64,000 nucleotides of DNA from Moringa oleifera (Eukaryota; Streptophyta; Magnoliopsida; Brassicales; Moringaceae), in contig JAJFZO010000168.1 of NCBI GenBank assembly GCA_021397835.1, forward strand, positions 2,170,001-2,234,000. The letters are read 5' to 3'. Shown here piece by piece: positions 1-11,924 of the stretch (the first letter of the stretch is position 1; every line of letters begins with the position of its first letter). The position numbers were made by a program, and so were the translations under genes. Below the pieces are notes generated by a model that saw only the letters and a program-made list of their open reading frames with translations, made no database searches and was not told the origin of the DNA.

Positions 1-3000
1 ATCTTCTTCACACATCTCATGCATATATATAGTATAATGAAAGCATATGCCAATGATAATTAATACGCACTCAGGCTCACACGTGAGCATAATGTTAATG
101 GAGAATTCAGGTAGTAAGGTAAAAAGGTGGGTGAAATTTTCTTGATAACATAGAAATGAAAAATCGAGACTAAATAATGATAAAAACGAAAGGAAAATCC
201 TAATTACATAAGCAATTATCAAAGCATAAGTTCCAAGGAAATAATTTAGGAGGTAAGAAAGTCACAGCAGAACCAGCAAGATAATGAAGAATGGTTAATC
301 GGTTACCTCTAAGCAAGTGCCAATATCAAATCCATATATTCGTGAATCAAAATCTGTGATTGAGCCATCATATAGAACAGCAGTTTTGATGCCAGCACAT
401 GTCTTCGTGCTTAGTTTTGAATGAAGCATCTATGATTTGAAAAAATTCAAGAAATATAGGTGAAAGACATAATTGGTTATAACAAAAAGAACAATATGGT
501 AAAAGAATATATGTATGTGTGTGTGTGTGTGTATCAACATGTCAAGAAAGGTGGCATAAAAGTAAACACAGAATGCAGATAACACATCTATTGCATACAC
601 AGAAATTCAATCAAATATAGGAGATCATCATAGGTTAGAAGAATTATACCACCACAAATTGCAGCCAACCTTCTAAATTTTATTTTATCATAATAGCACA
701 TAGTTGCATTTACCATATAATTCCTAAACAGAGAAGGAAGAGGATTTTGGGCCACACCAAGGACCCCTACTGTAACAAAATCACTAGAATAATAGAACAC
801 CACCAACCCTATTCCCCTCTCTCAAGGAAGTAAAAAAAGGAAAGTAGAAATATGAAATGCACTAGTTACAGATGGTTCAGACCTTTGCTGCACGGGTAAG
901 ACTCTTATTTGAAATATCAATACCAGCAATTACTTCCAGAGAGGTTGGAAAATCTAACAAGGAATCCAGCAAACTTCCAGATCCACATCCAAAGTCAACC
1001 TGCAACGAAAAAAAGAGATCAAATATCTAGGACATGATATTTTATACCAATGCACAATTTTATTTTAAAAAGAAAAATAGAAATACTAAAACAACTACCA
1101 AAGTAGCAGCAGAAGATTCTCTAATATGCTGCAATGCGTATTCCACCCGTTGCTTTGAAAGTGGAGGACTGAAAAGAGCCTGCTCCATTCTTTCTTCAGG
1201 GGGCTCTGATACCTCCAACAAAAGTATAGAATATTCCAAGCAGCAGCGTTCTGCAAAAATAAGGACATATGTATTGCCACATCAGACAGTTCGCGTAAGA
1301 AACAGCTAGAAAGGCACAAAATGCACAGGAATATGAGATGTTTGGGAAGTTCACCCTGCAGCAAGCCAAGAATTTTAGCTATAAAATTCATTCAAAACAT
1401 TCAATTTTATATTAATGTGGAAACATTTTTCCTGAATAGATTGTTTACTGGTTGCTTCATCATCCTTGAGAAACTGGAAAATGGATCATGCATTTCTTCC
1501 TCAACATAACCAACGTCTTCGTTACCACAGTTATTGACCAAAAGTAAAAAATTCATTTAACTACAAACTACAGGAGAAACAAACCCATAGAACACCTAAC
1601 TCAACTTTTAGACCTAATCGACATGAGGACGAGTCAACAAAATCATTTATCATTCAACAAATCTGTAAGCAATTAATACAAGGTCTCTCTTTTTTCTTTT
1701 CTTTTTTTTCATCTTTCTAGGTAATTCATGCATTTGGCAATGTAAACTAAGAAATGAATGAAGACCAAGGAGTTGCAGATAACTGAGAGCATCAATTCAA
1801 AACCCAAATTTGTTTAAATTGATCAATTCCATATTAAGAATAAAGACAGACTTCTGGTGTTAGTAACTGCTCTGCCAACAAAATATTTGGAAAAAAAAAA
1901 AAAAAACTCGTGCAATTGTGTGAACAAATGAAACAACTCACCCGAAGATAACAATGAAATAACCCTTGCAGAATCATCAGCTGCAGCTAGGAGCAACTCT
2001 TGAGGAAGCAACTCTGTATTGAAAGACACGAACTGACCAATAGACATCTGAGTCACAACTGCTTCAATATTTGCAATTACTGCTCCAGTCCCTATCTCAA
2101 ACTGAAACTCCTCGCTGCTTTCAAGCAGTTCTTTTGTATGCTTATCTTCTGACACCAAAGAGACAGAATAGATTATACATGCTAAAGATCCATTAGAAGG
2201 ATAGACACCAGAATCCGGACCATTTATCTTTAGAGAACTGATGCACAGGCCTTCTACGGTCTCTGGCATATTCATACAGCTTGATTCTGTTGATTTACCT
2301 CCTTGTTCCTCAGTCTGCTGTTTACATATACTTGCACATAAAGCAGACTCCTTAAAAAAGTTTTGGGGATAAAATTGAATATCGAGGGCATTGGTAGGAT
2401 AGGTCAGCTTCTCCAAAGGCACACTACAGTCCTTAAGATATGCATTTATCCATGAGAGAACTTTCAAAGAAGCTACTTGGACAGAAGCATTCTGCTTCTT
2501 GTGGAAGTTTCTAGGCAAGTACTCAATAATCATTTCTTGAGACTTAGAAAAAATTTTTACTTCACATCCAAATGAACTCCCTGATCCAGCCAAGTCGTGA
2601 TCACCAGAGGCAGTCCCACTTTCAGCTCCATACTCTACCTCTTGTTTATCTGAGCTTAACAAGTTAGATGATGCTTTTAAAGGAGCACTCAAGGTAGAAA
2701 AGACAGGTTCTGCTAGCCGGTGCTGACGACAAAACGCATAAAGGATTTCCCTTGGGAAGGAACCTCTCCAATTTGTTTTTGAAGTGAATGCCAAAGGTAA
2801 CTCTGCCATAAGTATTGCCCCTCTGGACAGCTTATAGATTCCACTTGGTACCTTACTCAAAAGTATGCTGCATAAGTAAATCTAACTTTGATTACACAAT
2901 GCAAGGCTGCAAGCTTTTCTGTACATATATAAATAAATCACACTGCACAGCATACAACATGCAAGAAACCAAAAAAAAAAAAAGAAGTTACATTAAACGA

Positions 3001-6000
3001 TGCAGCAAGGATTACTATAACAGAAGTTTGCATTAAACAATACAGCACTAGGGCTTACTATAAAAGAAGTAGCAATTTGAATGTATATGCTATCATACTC
3101 TGATGCAGTTAGGGTGAAAGTAGAAAATCCAATTGAAGAATGAGAAATAGCCTACAAAGGCTTGTAAAGGCAACTGTTCTAAGTGCAATGGTAATTATTT
3201 AGCACAAATTCAACAGATTGAGCAGTAAACTATTTACTGTAATAATCAAGATGATTATAATGCCAAATAATTTTAGCATACCTCCACTAGGAGGAAAATA
3301 TGGTAGGCCTCAAAAGTCCAGAGATATACCATCCACAATAAGTTCAGCATACTTAACAGAAGTGGCCAATAATGATGAGTATTTCACAATCTATCTTTAT
3401 CCAACCACCAAAAGACTATCCTACAGAGAAAAGGAAAAAAGAAAAAGAGGGGTGGGGTTTTGGGGGGGGGAGGGGGAGGGAGGTGTGTTTTCCAGGATAA
3501 GGAACTGCAAATTGGTCACTGTACCAGCATGTAGATGAAAAATGACTGGATCTTATGATATGTAAGTTCAAGTGGCATTGTGAAGACAACATCGTTAAGT
3601 GGAAAACAAGAAAGACAATTAAGCATATTAAATTGGGACCTGTAGTATGATTGCAGGGTAACATCTTCACAGAAAAGGTCTTGCAAGTTCCATTTATAGC
3701 CAACAGATGCCAAAATTGCATCACCGTATATATCTTCACCATATAAGTAGCTTGCCCTTGCATTCAAAGAACTATCAGCATGACCAGCTTCTATAGCATT
3801 TAGCAGTTCAGGTGACAAATCCAATGACATCGACTTAGTAACAGCAAAGTACAACCTTTTCTCGGATGCTGCTTTGCCAATTGGCCTGTTGTAAGACAAG
3901 TATGAATTAGTTCCATACAGATGACACATTTAAAACACTCGGACATGTAAAAAAATGTCACCCACCTCGATATCAGAACCTTGTTTCCGTCTGTTAAACC
4001 GATTTTTTGTGCAATAACATCCAGGTAATACCCACTTGAGGAAACATTAAGAGTTACCGGTTCAACAGCCTTTTCTAGTAAAAATGGGATATACAGGGCC
4101 TTGATCCATTCAGGGGAATTAGATGGTTGAGCTGCTGATGCTTCTATGACCTCAGAAGGGTATGGAGTTTGCCTCTGGATTGAAATGGGTATACCAAAAG
4201 CAACAGTAGAGCTTGATAACCTTGCAGCAGCCTTCATAACATATGACATGACCAAGAAAGGATTTGATTCCACCTTAGTGTCAATCATTTTACAAAGACT
4301 ATTAAGCTTTGCATCATATGCAGCAATGACTGAAACAGGAATTGAACCATAAAGATCGCCTTCTCTTCGCAAGGATGCTCTGAAGTGACCACTCAGTGGA
4401 TGAAGCAAGGAAAGAAACTATAACAATGACAAAATAGATAAAAGCAATAAGTGGGAGAACTAGACATAACTATAACAGTGGAAGCTGATAACATCATTCA
4501 GAATTTTTAACATCAATAAGATGTGTGTGATTTAAACCTAATCAAGTTGGGGGGGGGGGGGGTGTGGAGTGTTCATAAACAACCGCCTCCAACTTGCATG
4601 GCTACCCAAAAGTGAAAACCTAGTGGACAAAATACAAGCAACAAACTTTTACAGAATTAAGATAAAGCATGGGAATGAATGAAGATTTACCTCATTTATA
4701 TGATCATGCAAAGAGTTTACTACAGAAAGATCCACAAGGATAGTTTAAAAGAAAGCATGTTCGAATAGGAGTTCAAGCTTTGAAATAGTTTTTCTGTCCT
4801 GTCCATCTATTCTTCTTTTCCAAAGCAAAATTCAAAAGTCAAAAGCTTCAACTTAAAAGATAACCTTTGATGCTAGTCTCATGATTAGCCTCCCACTTAA
4901 CCAACTTCCACAGTCTCAACAAGATACTTTTGCTTAGTATATGGTTCAGTATATTCTATAAATAACATTTAGTAAGTAATTTAAGAGTAACATGGTCAAA
5001 TGTATGCACAGAACCCTAAACTAACCATGAAATTGAAGGCATGCAAGAGTTACATCAATGTGAGATTATGTTAGACAATCTTCTGAATGCAAGAAGTAGA
5101 GAGGAACTAGATAGAATAGTAACTAAACTATGTGCATATACCTTTTTTTTTTCTGCAATAATTATGATAAGTATGTGTATCAATATTAAGATGTCTCATT
5201 GTCTTTATTTATCAGCTGATTCTTATACAAAAAAAAAAAAAAAAAAGAACATGAACTGATTTTCAAAATATCTTCAACCTAACAGAAAAATAAAAACATT
5301 TCATAGATATAGGTATCGGGCATTATTTCTGCATGGTTGAATAATAATGCTAATGATAGCTCATTTCATTAGAAAACCTCATTTGAAAACAAATGTGTAA
5401 CACGAGCAATGAAATCACTCCAAGCCTCCTCCACGGTAAGATCATTTGTTGAAAGCCTGATGCCTAGCTGCACAAGAAAAATAAGTAAATAAATGAAATC
5501 ATGAGGAAGAAGTGAACAAGCACGAGTTAATCAAAGAAAAACTTTAAATTAAAATCAATCAATCTCAAAGGCATGAATTTGACCAGGACTCTCTTTTCAC
5601 AGTCATAGTCAGGAGACACAGCATATGTTCATTCAAATGCCCACAAAACATCAGGTCACAGGAATGATACAACACCAAAACTAAATAACACATCATTTTT
5701 TAGAAGAGTAAGCCTAATGACTCTGTCAATTAGCTCATCAAAGGTAAAATTAACCAGTCATACCCAGCATCTATTGATAGAACTGGTGTTATGAAGCTGA
5801 AAGAGATGTAAAAAAGTCATAAAAGGAAAAAAATGGTTCTATTCTCAATTCTTTTCTTTTGTTCTAAAGAGTGAGGAACAAACACAAAAAATATGCTCTG
5901 CTCCGTTTTTTCTGTTCATAAAGGAGACATCAACAAGCGTTACAAACCAAATACCTATCACCTACAATTAGAATTGGTGTTACGAAGCTGAAAGAGAAGC

Positions 6001-6926
6001 TAAAACGGTCATAGAAAGAAAAAAAAAGTGAAAAAAATTATGGTTCTGCTAGGAATTGTTTCCATTCTCAATTCTTTTTTTTTTTTCGAAGTTCTAGGGA
6101 GTCTCATACCTGGCATCTACTAATAGAATTGGTCCTATAAAGCTGAAAGAGATACAAAAAACGTTATAAAAGGAAGAAAAAGTGCAAACTTGACAGTTCT
6201 GTTTGGTAGTTCCATTATCAATTCTTTTCTCTTTGTTCCAAAGAGTGAGTAATGAACACAAGAACTATGTTCTGCCCCATTTTTATTTTCCATAAAGATG
6301 GAGCCATCAACAAGTGTTACAGACCAAATATCTTTAAATGGTTTCTCTCTCTTTCTCTCAACATAAAAAGTATCATAATATTTCCACTTCTTTGTTAATA
6401 TAAAACCTCAAAGAAATTCAGTACATGAAAAAAATTAATGTAAAATTTTAGGTGTAAGCTGGCCAGTGGATCAAGGAAAGCATTTCAAACTGACAGGAAA
6501 CAGATCATGATGTATATACCTCCAAAACTTTTTGTATTTCCATTGCTATGGTAGTCAATAGCTTCCTTTACAGGGGAGGCAAGACATAAACATAGTGGCA
6601 AGTCAGTCATACTAGAAATGATACTAATGCTTATTAAAAGTAATGATACAAACCTTTAGCAAAGCCATCTCAGCAGCAGACTGTTCAGCATCCTTCTTTT
6701 TCTTAAAGGTTTCTGACACAACATATAAATCTGGAAGCTCCAAGATGCAGCGATAAAGGCAGGGGCCTTTCTGAGGGACTGCTAATCCTGGGCATCCATT
6801 TTGAGTCAAATCTTGTACTTCCTCCACTTTATAACACGCCTTGCTACCAAACTTCTCGTATATAATAGCCTTGGGTGTACGGGTTTGCTTCATTCCTATA
6901 GCAGTTGGGTGCCCTCCAGTTTCCAT
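1..6926 (-). CDS. HEN1: HEN1 small-RNA 2'-O-methyltransferase, 3' end cut by window edge
   Basis: Methylates the 2'-OH of the 3' nucleotide of miRNA and siRNA duplexes, protecting them from uridylation and decay (family knowledge). Eight coding exons are readable: 6654-6926, 5378-5467, 3966-4417, 3640-3885, 1942-2867, 1099-1250, 883-999 and 307-429. They total 2379 nt, or 793 codons, with phases agreeing at each GT-AG junction. The first exon encodes the N-terminal dsRNA-binding domain (TPKAIIYEKFG, CPGLAVPQKGPCLYRC, FKKKKDAEQSAAEMAL). The middle exons cover the La-like and second dsRNA-binding regions. The end of the 926-nt exon is the FKBP-like domain (EFEIGTGAVIANIEAVVTQM). The 883-999 exon holds the SAM-binding motif VDFGCGSGSLLDS. 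Exon 307-429 ends at DIGTCLE, just before the expected metal-binding EVIEHMEE stretch, which lies off the left edge. Bases 1-306 are therefore intron. The full Arabidopsis protein is about 940 aa. The start at 6926 is the first ATG of the open frame and follows an apparent acceptor. Confidence 0.95.
516..532. repeat. (TG)n microsatellite
   Basis: About eight TG units within the HEN1 intron between the exons at 307-429 and 883-999. Confidence 0.9.
3449..3480 (+). repeat. G-rich tract with G-quadruplex potential
   Basis: Five runs of 3-9 G separated by 1-4 bases in the HEN1 intron between exons 4 and 5. The G strand is the HEN1 template strand. A second, simple G run lies at about 4551-4562. 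Both could form G-quadruplexes; no function is shown. Confidence 0.7.
5757..6335. repeat. three diverged tandem repeats in a HEN1 intron
   Basis: In the intron between HEN1 coding exons 1 and 2, a block recurs at about 5757, 5950 and 6105. Each copy has a GAATTGGTGTTACGAAGCTG-like start with AAGCTGAAAGAG, then a purine-rich stretch and CTCAATTCTTTTC. Copies 1 and 3 also share an end with CATCAACAAG and GTTACA. The copies are about 150-230 bp and clearly diverged, with indels. No coding capacity is seen. Confidence 0.6.
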
Positions 6927-7459
6927 CGGTACCCTCCAGGCACTTGGATGTATATATTAAACCAGTGAATTGATCAGTTATCCTCTGGTAAGGAAACCAT
7001 AAGAACAAAAGACAGCTACAGTTAAAAATTATTGAGGAAAAGCCAATTCATTCGGGACAGCTGTAGGCATCAAAAGCTTAATAGATTACAATTTGATACC
7101 AGGAAAATAGACTTCTCATACATGGTTAAAAAAAAAAAAAAAGAAGAAGAAGAAGATTACTCATGTAACATGATGAGATGACCAATAGGTATCAGATTTT
7201 AGGAGCATGTTATAATTTGCAACACCATACTAATCTGCATTAGGCAATAATAATAATAATACATGCAAGGTTTTAGTGACGATATTGAATCTAACAAAGA
7301 TCAATTTACACATTTTCCTAATAAGTTAAACATCCATTTTGTTTATAGGCATATTGGAATAAACAGAAAAGCATTAAAAACCACATGTTACTTCGCAATG
7401 CTTAAAAACTTCAAGCTACCTAGATATGTTCCCAACACTATATATTCAGTAAATTTCTC

Positions 7460-7700
7460 ATGATGTAAAACTGGACTGCACAGACCGGTCTGACTGACAA
7501 AACCAGAATCACTCCAGCCTCTGGTCTGGTTAAGTTATTCCACCAGGTAAGCGAAAAACTGGTCAAAACCGGTGAGCTCTCCGGTTGAACCAGGAAAACC
7601 ACTCAAGCAGTGCACATCCAAATTTGAGAAAGTGCGATATGATGGACTTGTGGTACCCAGTCTAACCTTTTTTCATTAGGATAAAAGACCAATCAGAGAA
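7460..7700. mobile_element. candidate decayed non-autonomous transposon
   Basis: A roughly 240-bp patch within the HEN1 leader intron is richer in GC than its surroundings. It has several ACCGGT, GGTCTGGTT and CCGGTTGAACC words in both orientations, a composition often seen in plant dispersed repeats. No terminal repeats or target-site duplication could be defined, so this is only a suggestion. Confidence 0.2.
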
Positions 7701-8542
7701 GAGACTCTGTGGTCTAGAAAACCCCAAGGAGTTCACAAAATCCTCACATTTCATTGGACAAGCTATTGAGAAACCTCAAAAATTAAGTACTGCTCTTTTG
7801 GGTTGTAGGCATTAGCCACTAAAGGTACAGATGACAGATGAATTTATTGCCATACTACAAGTTTCAAGTACGGCTCTATTTTTTTAGATTTTATTTGGGA
7901 TATTTTTACATGAGTTGTCAGAAAAAAAAATTGAAAAAAAAAGAGAATAAAAGAAGAAATTCATTCTACTATTTTGACAAGGAGGCACACTTGTATGAAA
8001 AAACAATATCTTTCCAGCAACAGTAGAGAACGAGTGAGAAACTAAATGATAATCATAACTTTGGAATTAAAGAAATTATCCATATCCTAGCTCTTCACAC
8101 TTACAACCATTTTCATTATTTTTACTAATTTTTTAATTTTAATTTGATTATATGTGTATTTATTTGGGTTAACATTGATCCCATTACTTCCTATTCGATC
8201 TGTGACAAGAAAGGAAGTTATTATATTATGTTGGGCATGGATAAAATGCATTCTGCATAAAATTGATGAACTTAACAATCATATTGGTGATAATATTGCT
8301 TTTTCATGTTTATAAATTTCATGTTAGTGGTTTTATAAATTTTTATGTTGATAGTATTTGTCTTTATATTTTTTTTACTTTTATCATTAACTTCACAATT
8401 TTAAGTTTTTAATTATATAATAATTTATTTATTATGTCATCAACGTTCGACCTCCTATTCCACAGTGGTCAGAGGTAAACTTCTCACTTTTCTAATCCAA
8501 CAATTAGTCCGATTTATAAAACATGGAGAAATACATCTTACT

Positions 8543-8680
8543 TGAATTTGAACAACACAACCCACCTTTCTAAACTAATATTTTCTTATTTGATTTTGAA
8601 CAATACAACCCACCTTTCTAAACTAATGTTTTCTTATATGATTTTGAACAATATATCCCAATTTCTAAACTATATTAAAT
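8543..8680. repeat. 48-bp tandem repeat, about 2.8 copies
   Basis: The unit begins TGAATTTGAACAA at 8543 and recurs as TGATTTTGAACAA at 8591 and 8639. The middle of the unit reads CCCACCTTTCTAAACTAAT and the end TTTTCTTAT. The spacing is exactly 48 bp both times and the third copy is truncated and diverged. It is noncoding and lies within the HEN1 leader intron. Confidence 0.75.
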
Positions 8681-9742
8681 ATAATAGCAAGTTTAAGTGA
8701 AACATCAGAGCCTCTTTTCATATTTCAAATGTTCCAAACAGTAAGGAATCTTTATACCCACGCACATACACACAAAGTAATGTTCCTACAATCAGTTTTC
8801 AGCTTTTGAGGCTTTAAACGTTTGCAAATATTCTATGAAACATAACTGAGGAAACTACTATGCGAACTAATAAAACACCTTAGCAAATTTCTACAATAAA
8901 ATGAACTGAATTAGCAAGGGAATCTATGAAGTTCAATAAATGAAATAAACAGTGGCCAAAACCATGAGCGTGGAAATAACAGAGGTACAAAATAGTTCTC
9001 CTCCCAAAACTCATGAAATTGTATGACAGAGTCCGAACCACAAAAAAATGATGATTTAACACCCAATTCTGATTTGAACCTCTAGAATGGATATTTTATA
9101 TAAACCTTTTCTTCTTATCAAGGAACTTATAACAAGCAGTAGCTTTCAATCTTCAACACCGAAGGTATGCCCATAAATAACTACAAAACCTAATTTTTCA
9201 CCAAAACTGACAAAAAGTTACACATCTGAGTATCACCATATGAATTTTGGTACAGCTGCTAAAAGACTTGCAACCAGTTAGGCAGTTCCAGTACCTCGAT
9301 GTTACTCAGAACAAGAAATCATACAGAGGAAGTCAGTCAAAGAAATGTTTTAGTAAGTCAGAATAGCTCAGTAAACTTATAATGATGCACATAGCAGACG
9401 AACAGGGCCAGACAAACCATAACCAAAAAACCCAATAGCCCAGAATTTGTCAAGTTTTCAACGTTCGTGATGTTTGATAATAATATATATACAAATGCAA
9501 AACAAAAGTTGGTACAAAATCAAGAATGTATCAGAGAACTAACAATTAGAATTTACCAAAAAAATATAAAGAAAAATCAGAGAAGCAAAGGAACTTCGAC
9601 GCACAACTAAAACGATTGAACTAGTACTAAAAATTCGTAATGAAAAATTAAATTAAAAGAAATTCAGGAAATGCAGAAATTAAAGCATACAGGAAGCAAT
9701 TGAAACCAAAAAGTTGATCAAGAAAAATCATGAAACGTTACC

Positions 9743-9918
9743 TTGCACCAGCAATGGCATGTACGGACAGCAATATGCAAATAAATTTCTGAGTACAAAT
9801 ACGAGACGGAGACAGAGAGGATCAGAGAGAGATTCTTGGCTTTTGGGATTTCACGCACAGAGAACTGGGACTGCAGCTGTACAGTGGCGTTCACAAAGAG
9901 AAACGGTTGATTTATAAC
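9743..9918 (-). promoter_or_regulatory. HEN1 first (noncoding) exon and TATA box
   Basis: On the minus strand a TATAAAT lies at about 9910-9916. It is followed by a CT-rich leader (CTCTCTCTGATCCTCTCTG) and a good splice donor at 9742/9741. This fits a transcription start near 9885 and a leader exon of about 145 nt. The leader contains one upstream ATG (ATGCCATTGCTGGTGCAAG) directly before the donor. The TATA position and first-exon limits are inferred from sequence only. Confidence 0.45.
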
Positions 9919-11924
9919 GAGGGAGGGAAAGGGAAGGGTATTTCTGGGAAATCACGTGAAGCGCGTGACTGTGTCTCTCCACGTCAAATTTTTTTGTTTA
10001 GGACCAAGACCCCGAGACTTGCTAAGCAAGCATACAAAAGAAGGAAAAGAACGAAACCGCCTTCATTTTTTACCAAAAACAAAAGCGCAATTTTAATTTA
10101 AATTTTATATTTTTAATTAAATATTAATTTTTTTAATTTTAATTAAATTTTGTTTAAAAAATTTGAATATTAAAATATTTAAATTAAAATCTTTATATCA
10201 TGAATTTTAATTTTAAAATTTTACATAGATATAAAAAATATTCAGTTTATCATAATAAGAATTTTTAAATTTTTTCATTGCCGAAAATATTTTATAATTT
10301 TATATTAATAAATATCTAAAATTTTAAATAATTTATAATTAAAAATTATTTAAATTTAAAAAATAAAGATAAAATGAAATTATTTTGACAATAAAAATAT
10401 TATTAATTTTTTAATTAAAATAAATTAAAATATTAAATATATAATTAAAAAACTTAAACCTCTATTTTTTCATTTTTTATTATTTTGATTCTATTATTGT
10501 AAAGATAAGAAATATTAAATTTTATGCTTTTCTTGTGAATGTTAACCAAAACACTGCTTACTTTTTCTTTTTTAATTCTTTTTTTTTAACACCTTGTGTT
10601 TTACAGTTTCATCTTAATTTAATGCATCACATCTTCAATTATTAAATATAAAATATTATTTTCAAAATATTTTTGTCCTTAAATAATTATAAAAATTATA
10701 GCACTTTTGTTTTCCAAAATGTTGTGGCAGTAAGCAGACATGTTCTTTGATTTTAATATTCAATATTAAAAGAAGCTTTTAATTGTTGTGTCCATTGTGC
10801 AGCATTCATTGCCAGTGACCAAATTGGAGCTTGGCTGAGCATTCCGTTCATTGGTATGAAAATTTTAAAAATATAAATTAACTGAATTCTTTTAAAAATT
10901 AATCAAAATCAATCAAATTTAAAAAATAATCAAATTAATCGAATAAATTTATGATACTTACTCATGGAAAGAGAATCCACATAAATGATCTAATCTTTGA
11001 TTTTGAATGTAATTATCACGATTAAGATTTAAAAAATTAAAAAACTAAAAAGATGAGAGCGTGTGCCTTGTTGCCCGAAGATTAGAATTAAAAAAAAAAA
11101 AGAGGATAAAGGAGTGCGTCGGTTTGATTGCGACACGGTGCGGATAAGTGAATTATGGTTGTGTGCTTAATATATGAATACTAAAAAGAGATGAAAAATT
11201 ATTATTAGCAATATTAATAAATTTAATTAATCATTAAAAATAAAAATAAAATTTTTAATTAATTTATTTAAAAAAAATTTAACCAAAAATCGATTGAAAA
11301 AATCGATTTAAATCAATTTATAATAAAAAATCGAAAAAACCAAACCAAATTAAAAGAAAGCAATTCAATTTATTGATTTTTTTCTTTTTTAACCGAATTA
11401 TGATCGCTCCTAATCAAAAGGTTGTATAGATTACGCCCGCTGATCTTTAGAAAAATTAATTTGTGTTTTGTTTTTGTATAAAAATGGTGCACTTCTCATG
11501 GATGTAGCCTTTTCCCTCTCTCTGTTTTCTCTCATTTCTCCTAAATCATGCTGCCTTCATGACAGGATTTAATTTCTCTTGCAGTTCCTTCATCTTTTTT
11601 CTCTTGATGATCCATATCCGTTCCCCCAATTAATCTAATTTAGGATGAATAGTGTATATCTTGTTATTTTTTGTGCAATGAACATTCTTAGAAAGAACAG
11701 ATGATATTCTGATAATCCATCTTTTTCTTGATTCAGAAATCTGAAACTCTTAACTACAGAAGTTCAAAAGGAAAGATCCAAACATTCCCTGATATATGTA
11801 ATAGATACCAAATAGCTTCATGGGGGCTTAAACAACATGACTTTCAGCCATGATTCTGTTGATGGAAGACTGACTACTCCTGCCATAAGCTTAAATAAAG
11901 GTACTCAAATGCCATGCCCAAGCG
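9919..11924. other. intergenic, AT-rich
   Basis: About 2 kb between the HEN1 promoter and the 3' end of the receptor-kinase gene. Most is A/T homopolymer-like sequence with no ORF of interest. The part at about 10850-11410 has repeated AATCGATTTAAATCAA-type words and ends in AACCGAATTATGATCGCTCC, resembling the AT-rich dispersed repeats common in dicots. The last 300 bases are probably the 3' UTR of the receptor kinase. Confidence 0.6.

Larger units (their letters stand above)
6927..9742 (-). other. HEN1 5' UTR intron and leader
   Basis: The transcript appears to be spliced in its leader. A donor (CAAG followed by GTAACG) is at 9742/9741. An acceptor lies a few bases upstream of the ATG, most plausibly before TGCCTGGAGG near 6943. 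The intervening 2.8 kb has no coding ORF that I recognise. It contains simple A-rich tracts, a GC-richer patch at about 7460-7700 with several ACCGGT/CCGGTT motifs that may be a small decayed transposon, and the 48-bp tandem repeat at 8543-8680. Confidence 0.55.
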
